From Pararhizobium sp. IMCC21322 (lineage in GTDB: Bacteria; Pseudomonadota; Alphaproteobacteria; Rhizobiales; GCA-2746425), in assembly GCF_030758295.1 (NCBI RefSeq), contig NZ_CP132335.1, forward strand, positions 2,146,412 to 2,210,411: DNA of 64,000 nt. The letters are read 5' to 3'. The notes beneath the pieces are model-generated. The model searched no databases, was not told where the DNA came from, and saw only the letters and a list, made by a program, of their open reading frames with translations. The position numbers were made by a program, and so were the translations under genes. Below, in pieces: positions 26,493 to 34,509 of the stretch. How positions within the stretch are numbered: position 1 is the first letter of the stretch; the number at the start of each line of letters is the position of its first letter.

Positions 26493-26559
26493 GGGTGGCC
26501 GGACGCCCCGGAATCCCCAGCGGGATCAAATCGGAATGGCCGGCCGGATGCTCCGGAAT
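26493..26559. repeat. Two imperfect 22-bp direct repeats at an insertion-sequence junction
   Basis: GGGTGGCCGGACGCCCCGGA (starting at 26493) and GGCCGGCCGGATGCTCCGGA (starting at 26538) are the first 20 bases of two 22-bp units that match at 18 of 22 positions. They lie between the EAL fragment and the truncated IS481 transposase. Multiple short terminal repeats of this kind are typical of IS21-family ends, so this may be the scar of a third element. That is only suggested by the pattern. Confidence 0.45.
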
Positions 26560-27230
26560 GCGCACTCATGGAATGGCAGCACCCTGTCGTTGAGCAAATC
26601 AGCCGCCGTGATAGGCGTCTTGGTGGTGTAAAGCTTGGCATGGGCCACCTTGCTGTAGGTGTCGACATAGGTCTGCTGATAGACGCGCTCGACGCCCTTG
26701 AGGGTGCCGACGTAGAACGTGTCCGGTGAGCCCAGATAGCCCGGGTGGGCCGTCTCGATCTCACCGCAAGCCTCGTCATCGTGTTTCTTCTTTTCAAGCG
26801 CCTGCACCTGCGCTTCAGTCAGAATGCCACCGCCTTCGGCAACCTTGGCTTCCAGCACCTTGAGCCGGTTTTTGAAGTTTGCCAAGTCGTGCCGCAGCCA
26901 GATAGACCGCACGCCCGAGGGCGAGACAAAGACCCCCAGCTTGCGCAACTCGTTAGATGTGCGTGCCTGGCCGTAGGCCGGGAAGTCCGTGGCGGATTTG
27001 ATCACCGCGTCCTCGGTCGCCTGATCGATCCGGTTCGCCAGATTGGGCCTGCGCCGGGTCCGTTCGAACAGGGCCTCAACGCCGCCGTCCTCGACCGCCG
27101 ATTTGTAGCGGTAGAACGTGTCGCGCGACATGCCCATCACTTGGCAAGCTTTCGACACGTTGCCCAGTTCCTCGGCCAGGTTCAGCAATCCGGTTTTGTG
27201 TTTGATTATCTTGTCGGTAGTATTCAACAT
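26557..27230 (-). pseudogene. IS481 family transposase, C-terminally truncated
   Basis: Starting at ATG 27230 (GAGG nine bases upstream), about 224 residues match the N-terminal two thirds of an IS481 transposase: the helix-turn-helix NVSKACQVMGMSRDTFYRYK, the linker LFERTRRRPNLANRID and the beginning of the integrase core with QQTYVDTYSKVAHAKLYTTK (first Asp). It stops after DLLNDRVLPFHE, where the second Asp segment should follow. The rest is replaced by the repeat at 26493-26559. Upstream, the terminal sequence TGTCAGATCACATCGAGACT (27341-27360) fits the family's end. Confidence 0.85.
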
Positions 27231-27450
27231 CGTGGTTTCCTCGTTTTGTGGTTGGGTTTGCACCACCATCAAAACGGATAACCATCATCTCCTTCAAGAG
27301 ATGTGCCGTCCCCATTCCAGCTTGCTGGGAAGGGGGCGGTGTCAGATCACATCGAGACTAATTCAGCTAAATCACGCGGCCAATTGTTCCAAAAAATCTG
27401 ACGACGGACATTGTTCGCCATCAGCGCCAAATGGATAGATTGACGTGTTC

Positions 27451-27509
27451 GCGTAAGGGAGGGTTTTGGCTGTTCTTCACCGCACAGAGGTGAAGAACAA
27501 GACTTACGC
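27451..27509. repeat. Interrupted palindrome, possible paired IS ends
   Basis: An inner perfect stem GTTCTTCACC/GGTGAAGAAC (27472-27481 and 27489-27498) with a seven-base loop is enclosed by an outer stem GCGTAAG/CTTACGC (27451-27457 and 27503-27509). The arms differ in length, which suggests two related inverted ends brought together rather than a terminator. Confidence 0.45.
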
Positions 27510-27529
27510 CAGAACGTCATACCAATGCG

Positions 27530-27720
27530 GCTGACCGCACGGTGAAGGATATCCGCCGCAAGACGCGCAAACGCTATTCATCTGAAGACAAATACGCGTC
27601 GTCCTTGCTGGGATTCGTGGTGAGGATACGACTGCTGAGCTTTTTCGTACATTACCCGGCAGGCAATTGCGAAGCAAATGCCGAGCGGGAGGAAGGCATT
27701 GCCCACAGCCAGTGTCAGTC
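27530..27720 (+). pseudogene. IS3-family orfA remnant
   Basis: The plus strand reads VKDIRRKTRKRYSSEDK and then, one frame over, IRVVLAGIRGEDTTAELF, which matches the helix-turn-helix orfA of IS3-group elements (RKTR...YS-x-E-x-KIRIVL-x-G-x-RGE). The remainder is scrambled and no orfB follows. Confidence 0.65.
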
Positions 27721-27721
27721 G

Positions 27722-28444
27722 CTATAAATCCGGCAGATACTCCTCATACATGTCGAGAATGCGCCGCGTATGCACAATGTCATCTTCGATAACAGACTTG
27801 TATTCCTGCATGCTCGGATCATTGAGATCGGCCTTTAGTTGAGCCAATTCTTCTATGAACTCCTGTTTCTTGGCGTGCAAATCGTCGCGATCCTGCTTTT
27901 CTTCTCGCGTCATGGGGCCGTTGATGCTGACAGTTCCTTGCCGCATATTGATGATGATATCGTCAGGGTGTGGAATTGGATCAGGAGCCTCAACTCCGTG
28001 GGCTCTCCGGCGTGTCAGTTCGCGTTCCCACTCGACTTTGTATTCGATCGTCTTTTCCAGCCATTCATCATGAAGCCGTTTATGTGACGTTTCAGTAGAT
28101 GCCAGCATTTCAGAGAACAGCCGCTGTGCGCGTGTGTTGCCTTTGACCGCGTTGTGGGCAAGAGAACGGACAATGGCCTTGGCCATGGGCACGCTGACCT
28201 GGCGATGGCCTTCATTGACTTTAATCTCACGATAGGCCTCCTCCAGAATGATTGTCTTGAGGCGTTCTTCGTTCTATGCCGGAAATTTATTACGTGCGCC
28301 CTTGGGCCTTCCCTTTGGATTGCCGGACATGCCAGGTTTAAATCGGGAACTTTGCGGAGGCTTTGCATAGCCAACCTCATAGTCTGCATTGTCGGGCAGG
28401 CGCGTCCCTAAGCTTTTCGATTTGTTGTTGAATGGCTCGCTCAT
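27722..28444 (-). pseudogene. DUF5681 domain-containing protein with an internal TAG
   Basis: One continuous frame of about 240 codons is interrupted only by a TAG at 28274-28276. The N-terminal part has the DUF5681 signature DYEVGYAKPPQSSRFKPGMS, GNPKGRPKGARNKF. After the TAG it continues NEERLKTIILEEAYREIKVN and then a charged helical region. The family is found in phage and mobile-element DNA, often beside a DNA methyltransferase as here, and its function is not established. The ATG at 28444 overlaps the methyltransferase stop. The single stop is either a real mutation or a base error. Confidence 0.8.
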
Positions 28445-28980
28445 TCCGCGGCCTCCAACATGGCGTGACAGCCTGGTATTCCACACGCGATCAACTCCGC
28501 TTCATCCTTGGCGAAGGCTTCGTAGCGCGCGATAATGCGATCGCAATAGATCGGGTCCAATTCGCACATGCGTGCCCTGCGCCCGGTTTTGTGTGCAGCA
28601 ATAAGTGTTGATCCGGACCCACCAAACAGATCCAGCACAATGTCAGTCCTCGCAGAGACATCCTTTATGGCATCAGCAATCATTTGCACGGGTTTGACTG
28701 TGGGATGAAGTGCCAACTCCTGCATCCGGCCAGCCTTCATGGTGTTCACACCCTTATATTGCCAGACATTGGTGCGATAGCGCCCATGCTGACCAAGTTC
28801 AAAACTGTTGATGTGCGGTGCAGTACCAAGTTTATAGGCGAAGATCAGTTCGTGACGGGAGCGGTAGAATGTGCCCATCCCGCCATTGTCCTTGACCCAT
28901 GTGATCAGGTTCTTCAACTCGGTATACACATGACTTCCAGCGTCAAGGAGCTCACTTATGTGGCGCCAGTCCATGCAGAT
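28441..28980 (-). pseudogene. DNA modification methylase, N-terminally truncated
   Basis: The 177-residue reading holds the C-terminal part of an N6-adenine/N4-cytosine methyltransferase of the type often fused to a ParB-like domain. It starts with MDWRHISELLDAGSHVYTEL and NLITWVKDNGGMGTFYRSRH, then has LHPTVKPVQMIADAIKD and the S-adenosylmethionine-binding DLFGGSGSTLIAAHKTGR. The D/N-P-P-Y catalytic motif and everything before it are absent. The homology ends abruptly at about 28980, where DNA of an ImmA/IrrE-like gene on the opposite strand begins, so the truncation is a recombination junction. Confidence 0.85.
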
Positions 28981-28984
28981 AGAA

Positions 28985-29410
28985 TGAATGGAACCGTCAG
29001 CTGATCTTCAACATGTCCTTTCGGTTGCGAACCAACTGAACATCAGCAAGGAGGCGGCTGCACGACGCTATGTCGAACTTCACGAAGAGTGTGTTGGCAT
29101 CGCGTTCAGCAAGGATGATCGGTTGCGATGTTGGGTGTCGAATGATGGCTTTCCCAAAACAATTATTGCAAAAGACCAAACGATGCCGTGGCTGCCACAG
29201 GAAACTGATGTCAGGAAACCGACTGACCTGCATGAAATCAACCCATCTGACTGGTTTGCAATGCTGAATGACGGCCAAGCCTATATTCAGACTTATTATC
29301 AGCAGCATGGGTATGCCATGTCGCTTCTGACTGTTGAAAAAAACCATGACACTGAAGACTATAGTGTGACAGATAGCGTTGATTGGTATTCCAGCTTTGA
29401 CCGTAAATAG
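28985..29410 (+). pseudogene. ImmA/IrrE-family metallopeptidase, C-terminal fragment
   Basis: The reading begins in mid-protein: DLQHVLSVANQLNISKEAAA, RRYVELHEECVGIAFSKDDR. This is the segment after the HExxH helix in ImmA/IrrE (DUF955) proteins, which in relatives reads V-A-x-x-x-x-V-S-x-x-A-A-x-x-R-x-V-E. It then continues with a domain of unknown type to the stop. The zinc-binding HExxH part is missing, and the left edge abuts the truncated methylase gene. Full-length relatives cleave repressors of mobile elements or act as toxin-like proteases. The fragment is unlikely to be active. Confidence 0.7.
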
Positions 29411-29759
29411 GTGTCGGGCGTTGTTCCTGATTTCGCCAAATAAGTTCCCTGATAGATCTGATAAAAACCCTGTTTTGGAGGACTGAATTCCCTGTTATTG
29501 AATCTAGGGAAATTCACTGCAACGCTCTGGAATTGCTGCGTGAATCCGGCCTGTTTGTAGAGCATGCCTGAGTAAAAGTTGAATTTTCCCTGTATTTTCC
29601 CTGTAAATGGAGACGAAACTGCTGAGACTGGTTAGCTCAAGACTGCCAGCACAGCCACCCACTTCCCCGATTTAAGACAGTGAGAGTTCACTGCGCATTT
29701 CGCCCGTGTTTTCGGGAGCTTGGCATGTGCAGATTTCAGGTGAGACGCGGATATGAGTG
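29411..29759. other. Non-coding debris holding one copy of a 43-bp repeat
   Basis: No gene was recognised. The stretch has a low-complexity run with repeated TTTTCCCTGTA units around 29583-29605 and the repeat copy at 29625-29667. It separates the ImmA/IrrE fragment from a recombinase scrap. Confidence 0.5.
29625..29667 (+). repeat. 43-bp direct repeat, copy A
   Basis: It starts AGACTGGTTAGCTCAAGACT and ends CAGCCACCCACTTCCC. It matches copy B at 33683-33725 at 40 of 43 positions in the same orientation. The two copies bracket the TRAP transporter genes. Confidence 0.8.
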
Positions 29760-29990
29760 TTATGCAGGACGAATTACGGCCGAAGTCTCAGTTTGCGATT
29801 CCGGCGGTACGAGTTTTGCGTAATGCTGGAAGACTTTGCCTCGAAGTACTTTGAATTGCTTACGCTGTTCTGACCATATGGCAGGGAAGCCCTTTTTGAT
29901 CAGGTCGTCCGTGGCAAGGCCATCAGGCTGCTTACCAGAGGCGATTGCATCGAGAATGTTTGGTGCCGGCAATGACGAGAAGAAATCGCA
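29760..29990 (-). pseudogene. C-terminal fragment of a site-specific recombinase
   Basis: The minus strand reads PAPNILDAIASGKQPDGLAT, DDLIKKGFPAIWSEQRKQF, which matches the C-terminal tail of large serine recombinases of alphaproteobacteria (A-I-x-x-G-x-Q-P-x-x-L-T...W). An in-frame stop lies a few codons upstream, so only the tail remains. It may come from the same kind of element as the pseudogene at the left edge of the window. Confidence 0.55.
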
Positions 29991-30030
29991 GCCGCGAGTT
30001 TAAGCGTGAAACAGCTCAGTGATGTCTTTC

Positions 30031-31311
30031 CTAGCGGTAGATCAGGGTCGGCAACCACATGGTAATACCGGGAATGAACGTCACCAGCAAAAGCACGATT
30101 ACCAGCGGAATCAGAAAGGGTGCTGTGCCGACAACGCAATCTTCAAACGGAATCTTGGCGACCCTTGCAAGAACATACAGCACCATGCCGACCGGCGGCG
30201 TCAAAAGCCCCAGCATCAAGTTCAGCACCATTATCACGCCAAAATGCACCGGATCGATGCCCAAAGTCACGGCAATGGGCAACAGCACCGGTACCATAAT
30301 GGTAATCGCTGCCACCGTTTCCATGAAACAACCAACCGCCAGGAGGATCAGGTTTATCAGCAACAAGAGCACCCAAGGGCGGTCAGAGATGGCCAGCAAT
30401 CCGGCGGCAAATTGTTCTGGCAAGCGGTTGGATGTGAGAATCCAGGCAAAAATCGACGCAGCACCCACTACCAGAAGAACCACGGCCGTTGTTTCGATCG
30501 TGTCAAAGCTGACGCGCAGGAACCGGGGCAGTGACAGGGTGCGGTACACCACAAGCCCCAGAAACAGAGCCCAAGCGCAGGCCGCTACCGCAGCCTCAGT
30601 TGGGGTGAATGCACCCGAAAGAATGCCCCCCACGATGATGACCGGGGTCAGAAGTGACAGAAACGCGCGCTGGAATGTCGACCACAGGACTGACCAGTAA
30701 AAGGATTGATCGCGCCCGAACCCTTTGCGCCGAGCCATGATAGCGATCATGACCATCAGCGATCCCGCCATCATCAACCCCGGAATGAACCCCGCAACAA
30801 ACAACTGACCAATACTGGCCCCTCCTACCACGCCATAAATCACCATCGGCAGAGATGGTGGAATAATAGGCCCGATGGTGGAAGATGCCGCAGTGATGCC
30901 GACCGCGAATTTTGCATCGTAGTTGGCATCTCGCATCGCCTTGATTTCGATCGCGCCGAGCCCCCCTGCGTCGGCCACCGCAGCACCCGACATACCCGCA
31001 AAAATAACCGACGCACCAACATTCACATGACCAAGGCCCCCTCTCATCCAGCCGACAAGCGCCAAAGCAAAGTTGAAAATGCGTTCGGTAATTCCGGCTG
31101 TGTTCATCAGGTTTCCCGCCAGAATAAAAAACGGTACTGCCAGCAAAGGGAAACTGTCCACACCGTTGATCATGCGGTGGGCCACCACCATGGGCGGAGG
31201 CGAGCCATTGAAGATGATAAAGATCGCCGACGACCCAGCCAAAGCTATGGCCACTGGCATGCCGAAAACCAACATGCCCGCCAGCATTACGAAAATCCAA
31301 ATAATGTCCAC
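30031..31311 (-). CDS. TRAP transporter large permease (DctM family)
   Basis: The 426-residue inner-membrane protein is the 12-helix transport subunit of a TRAP carrier. Family signs are MLVFGMPVAIALAGSSAIF at the start, FFILAGNLMNTAGITERIF, GMSGAAVADAGGLGAIEI, the conserved IGPIIPPSLPMVIYGVVGGA and FMETVAAITIMVPVLLPIAV near the end. It uses a sodium gradient to import a carboxylate delivered by the DctP protein. The gene follows dctQ by 12 bases. The length is normal, and the frame is intact despite lying among mobile-element debris. Confidence 0.93.
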   Translation of the reverse strand: MDIIWIFVMLAGMLVFGMPVAIALAGSSAIFIIFNGSPPPMVVAHRMINGVDSFPLLAVPFFILAGNLMNTAGITERIFNFALALVGWMRGGLGHVNVGASVIFAGMSGAAVADAGGLGAIEIKAMRDANYDAKFAVGITAASSTIGPIIPPSLPMVIYGVVGGASIGQLFVAGFIPGLMMAGSLMVMIAIMARRKGFGRDQSFYWSVLWSTFQRAFLSLLTPVIIVGGILSGAFTPTEAAVAACAWALFLGLVVYRTLSLPRFLRVSFDTIETTAVVLLVVGAASIFAWILTSNRLPEQFAAGLLAISDRPWVLLLLINLILLAVGCFMETVAAITIMVPVLLPIAVTLGIDPVHFGVIMVLNLMLGLLTPPVGMVLYVLARVAKIPFEDCVVGTAPFLIPLVIVLLLVTFIPGITMWLPTLIYR

Positions 31312-31323
31312 TGGGGCCTGCTC

Positions 31324-31893
31324 CTAGTCGATGGCGCGGATCTGGTCCGCATGCAATTCTGGGTCGATCAGTTTGCTGGTGCCGCTGCGCAGGTGACGCC
31401 AGGTATTCCAGGCGGAATACAGCGCCATACAAACAAATGCGACGGCGACTATCCAGTAAACCGTCGATTTCGGAATATCGAGCGATACCATCATCTGCCG
31501 GGTACGGCCGGCGATTTGCGCGCTGAACACGGCAAGCATGATAAAAAAGCCAGTGGTCAGTACGTCGATCACGGTTTGGGCAATGCGCCGTCCCATGCGC
31601 GGGATCCATCGGTAAATGAATTCAACCGCAATATGGCTTTGCTTGCGGGTCGCCATGATCGCCCCGATAAAGGTAACGCCAATCAGCAAAAATCGGGCAA
31701 TTTCTTCGGTCCAGGCGATGGAGTCGTTTAAAATATATCTCGTAAAGAATTGAAGAAAAACGACAAAGGCCAAAACCCAGAACAGGATCAGAACCAGAGA
31801 ATCGTCCCAGCGCTGATCGGACAGGTCGATCTTCTCTTCTTCCATGGTAATCGGCGCTGACGCTGTTTCGTCAGACGCGTTTTGTCTGCTCAT
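31324..31893 (-). CDS. TRAP transporter small permease (DctQ family)
   Basis: The 189-residue protein has four predicted membrane helices and the DctQ pattern: FTRYILNDSIAWTEEIARFL in the second helix region and GAIMATRKQSHIAVEF. An unusually long, acidic N-terminal extension of about 30 residues precedes the first helix. It pairs with DctM. It is separated from the DctP gene by 64 bases that contain a strong hairpin. Confidence 0.9.
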   Translation of the reverse strand: MSRQNASDETASAPITMEEEKIDLSDQRWDDSLVLILFWVLAFVVFLQFFTRYILNDSIAWTEEIARFLLIGVTFIGAIMATRKQSHIAVEFIYRWIPRMGRRIAQTVIDVLTTGFFIMLAVFSAQIAGRTRQMMVSLDIPKSTVYWIVAVAFVCMALYSAWNTWRHLRSGTSKLIDPELHADQIRAID

Positions 31894-31916
31894 GACTTAT
31901 CCTTAGGGAAAAGGGT

Positions 31917-31941
31917 GCAGGCGGGCACAGCGCCCGCCTGC
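31917..31941 (-). terminator. Hairpin between dctP-type and dctQ-type genes
   Basis: A perfect 10-bp stem (GCAGGCGGGC with GCCCGCCTGC) and five-base loop, followed on the minus strand by ACCCTTTTCCC, lies between the binding-protein and small-permease genes. It probably causes partial termination, giving more binding protein than permease. Confidence 0.65.
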
Positions 31942-31957
31942 AAAGAGAAGAGCCGAT

Positions 31958-32938
31958 TTAGTCGATGGCTTGCAACCGGTCATACGTGGCCTGATCCCAG
32001 GTGGCCATTTCGCCGTTATGCATAGCCTTAACCGCCTCGATAAACGGGCCGCGGTCCACTTCGTTCACTTGCACGCCTTCACCGCGGAACCATTCAGCCA
32101 ATTCGCCTTCGGCCTTGATAATGGCATCAGTGGCGCACACGGCGGTGTCTTTGGTCACTTGAGTCAGATTGGCCTGATCTGTGGCATCCATTGCATCCCA
32201 AGCTGGGCCGCCAATGATAGTGAGCAGAGCATCGGTGATGTGGCCGGTCAGGTTGATGTCGCTTTGCACTTCATAGAACTTTTTGGCCTGGATCGTCGGC
32301 AGGGGGTTTTCCTGCGCATCCACGGTACCTTGTTGCAGGGCCAAATACACCTCCGCAAAGGCGATTGGCGCCGGGTTGGCTCCCGTTGCCTCTGGGAACA
32401 TCATGTAAAGTGGGGCATTGGGCACGCGAATTTTCAGCCCATCCATATCGGCAGGTGTCAGGATCGGCTTGTTGGATGTGACATGGCGCGCGCCATAATA
32501 TGTCATCGCTGTGATGTGATTACCCGTGGCATCTGTGTATCCTTGGGACAATTCATTAAACAGTTCGGAATTGCGGAATTTGTCCCAGTGATCCCAATCG
32601 CGGAACATGAACGGCGCGCCGCCAATGGCGATTGGGCCGTAGGAGCGGCCTGCAAACAACTGTCCTGTGTAAATGATGTCGACCGTGCCGAACCCCAGAC
32701 CTTCGTTGATGTCGACCTCTTTGCCTAAGGACGAGGCGGGGAATACTTCGATTCCATACCGGCCTTCGGTGGCATCCATCAACAGCTCGTTAGCAGCCAC
32801 AGCGCAGGTGTGGTATGGCTCGCTCGATTCATAAACGTGCGCCCATTTCAGTTTGGTTTCGGCAACTGCCGTGGCAGGCAAAAGCCCCAGCACAGCAACG
32901 GTCGAGGCGGTGGCGAAAAGCATATTCTTAATGTTCAT
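31958..32938 (-). CDS. TRAP transporter substrate-binding protein (DctP family)
   Basis: The 326-residue protein has a signal peptide (MNIKNMLFATASTVAVLGLL, cleavage after TAVAE) and DctP features: LKWAHVYESSEPYHTCAVAA, the carboxylate-binding Arg in LKIRVPNAPLY, and VYLALQQGTVDAQENPLPTI. GGGAGG lies close upstream of the ATG. It binds an organic acid in the periplasm for DctQM. No enzyme or regulator gene accompanies the operon, so the substrate cannot be guessed. Confidence 0.92.
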   Translation of the reverse strand: MNIKNMLFATASTVAVLGLLPATAVAETKLKWAHVYESSEPYHTCAVAANELLMDATEGRYGIEVFPASSLGKEVDINEGLGFGTVDIIYTGQLFAGRSYGPIAIGGAPFMFRDWDHWDKFRNSELFNELSQGYTDATGNHITAMTYYGARHVTSNKPILTPADMDGLKIRVPNAPLYMMFPEATGANPAPIAFAEVYLALQQGTVDAQENPLPTIQAKKFYEVQSDINLTGHITDALLTIIGGPAWDAMDATDQANLTQVTKDTAVCATDAIIKAEGELAEWFRGEGVQVNEVDRGPFIEAVKAMHNGEMATWDQATYDRLQAID

Positions 32939-33105
32939 GTCGTTCCTCCCTAGGTTGACGCGGCGGTGCCACTAGGGCTGCCACGTTCAGTACCTAACCT
33001 TATGGGTTACACAGTGTTAGGCAAGCCCGCAGAGGAATAATTGGCGCATTTTTGTCGGAGACTTTACCTAAGCGGCCGGCAGCTTAGGTTCAGGACCCGT
33101 TAAAT

Positions 33106-33600
33106 TCACCATATGACGATAGCTGCAATGCATATGCCTGAAAGGAATGTGCGTACCCATCGCTCATATCGAGTTGCTGCGCGCCGCCAGTCCTTGAGTC
33201 TGCCGAACATGTTTTCCACCTTGTGGCGTTGTTTGTGGAGGGTTTTGCTATAACCGGCGGGAAGATTGCGACCCTTTCACAGTGGAATGCAGGACGTTAT
33301 TCCCTTGGCTTTCAGCCCAGCTCTAAACTCATCGCTGTCATACCCTTTGTCGCCGATCAGGCGGGATGCTTTTTAAGGAAACGCCGGATAAATCAGTTTG
33401 GCGCCGATGTGATAGCTTAAGTGGCCCTCACTCAGACCCATGATGATTGGACGTCCCTTGCCATCACAGACCGTATGCAGGTTGGAGTTCAATCCACCTT
33501 TTGTGCGGCACCTCTCGACGGCGCTTCACTTGTTTGCCGGGCAGCGGATATGGCTGGGAACATTTCCATTTTCAGCAGACTGCAGGCAGTTCGGTGGGCT
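33106..33600 (-). pseudogene. IS5-family transposase remnant (IS427/IS1031-like)
   Basis: The minus strand reads, with stops and shifts, RTKGGLNSNLHTVCDGKGRP, IIMGLSEGHLSYHIGAKL, RLIGDKGYDSDEFRAGLKAK, GITSCIPL and HKVENMFGRLKDWRRAATRY, ending in CIAAIVIW. This is the C-terminal half of an IS5 transposase, with the D-x-G-Y-D and N-x-x-E-x-x-F-x-x-L-K-D-x-R motifs. At least two stop codons interrupt it. It lies on the upstream side of the TRAP operon. Confidence 0.8.
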
Positions 33601-33682
33601 TTCAAGTGAGGGCATCGGATTCCGCCAGTCGGGAGGCCAGAGCCTATCTGAAGAAGCATGATATCCTAAGGGTATGGACCCT

Positions 33683-33725
33683 AGACTGGTTAGCCCCAGA
33701 CTGCCAGTACAGCCACCCACTTCCC
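33683..33725 (+). repeat. 43-bp direct repeat, copy B
   Basis: It starts AGACTGGTTAGCCCCAGACT and differs from copy A (29625-29667) at three positions. It lies between the IS5 remnant and the IS481 remnant. Confidence 0.8.
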
Positions 33726-33737
33726 TGTCCGCTCCGC

Positions 33738-34180
33738 AGACATAGGTAACAGTTTGTACCTAAGACATAGGTTACACCCTTGTGCCGAACGGGTTGTCGA
33801 TAGTTTGCAGTGTTTTTTGTTCCAGGTCGATATAACCCAGATCATATTTCATGAAGCTGATTTTCCAGATTGTAGAGTCCATTGCCAGAGACAAATGGCA
33901 AGCCATGATCCATTCTCGTTGCCTCTGGCAGGCCGTGTTCTTCAAACAACCCTTGGAAAGCCGACAGAGCATTGATCTGTTTGGTTGAATCATGAGCTTC
34001 ACTCATCAACAGCATGGTCGGTCACAGTCAAAGGGTAACAATATTGACCATTGCCAAGCTTGAACTCGCCCTTGTAGTCAGCACACCACAGGGCGTTGGC
34101 CTGACCAGCGATATAACCGTGCAAACGTTCCTGCAACGCAAGATCGCGACCGATGCTCAGGTCACGCTGAGTATTCCCCC
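33738..34180 (-). pseudogene. IS481-family transposase remnant with internal deletion
   Basis: The minus strand shows QANALWCADYKGEFKLGNGQ, YCYPLTVTDHA (first catalytic Asp region), then in another frame AFQGLFEEHGLPEATRMDHG with LPFVSGNGLYNL (second Asp region), and in a third frame ISFMKYDLGYIDLEQKTLQT, IDNPFGTRV (C-terminus). The order is right for an integrase-type IS481 transposase, but pieces are missing and the frames do not join. The terminal repeat TGTTACCTATGTCTGCGG lies around 33735-33752. Confidence 0.7.
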
Positions 34181-34509
34181 AGAGCGGATTACTTTATTTG
34201 ATCCCTCCGGGAATCGGTGTTCACCCGCAGAAAAGCCTGACGGCGGGGGCACCGCGGAAGCAACCGCATGACATAAACGATGACATCGCCAGCGCTGGCG
34301 TTTCCCAGCTTTACAGCCCTTGGGTAGCCGGTCGATACATAACCACGTTCGTACTTGTGTCGCCGCAGGTCCCGCACCAAAAGCCAACGGCTGCTGGCAG
34401 CACAATACACAGCTCTGTTAAAACAGGACACGCAGGATATTCAGCAACCGCTGCAACCAAGCGCTCCCTGCAAATCTATCAGACCCAAAAACCCTGATTT
34501 TGACGGCGA
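34181..34509. other. Unassigned debris between IS481 remnant and sulfatase gene
   Basis: Short minus-strand readings here (for example LLVRDLRRHKYERGYVSTGY) have no family I can name and are broken by stops. Probably further insertion-sequence debris. Confidence 0.4.

Noticed and set aside
26493-26559. CRISPR-like repeat-spacer structure
   Set aside because: Only two imperfect units of 22 bp with one 23-base gap at an IS junction; no array and no cas gene in the window.
29359-29565. A 68-codon minus-strand reading overlapping the end of the ImmA/IrrE fragment
   Set aside because: No family features, no start signals, and it lies in low-complexity debris.
30706-31731. A 341-codon plus-strand reading opposite the TRAP permease genes
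   Set aside because: Same antisense character, no motifs, and the two permease genes on the other strand are certain.
33754-33975. Plus-strand reading of 73 codons near the second 43-bp repeat
   Set aside because: It is antisense to the IS481 remnant, which accounts for the sequence on the minus strand.
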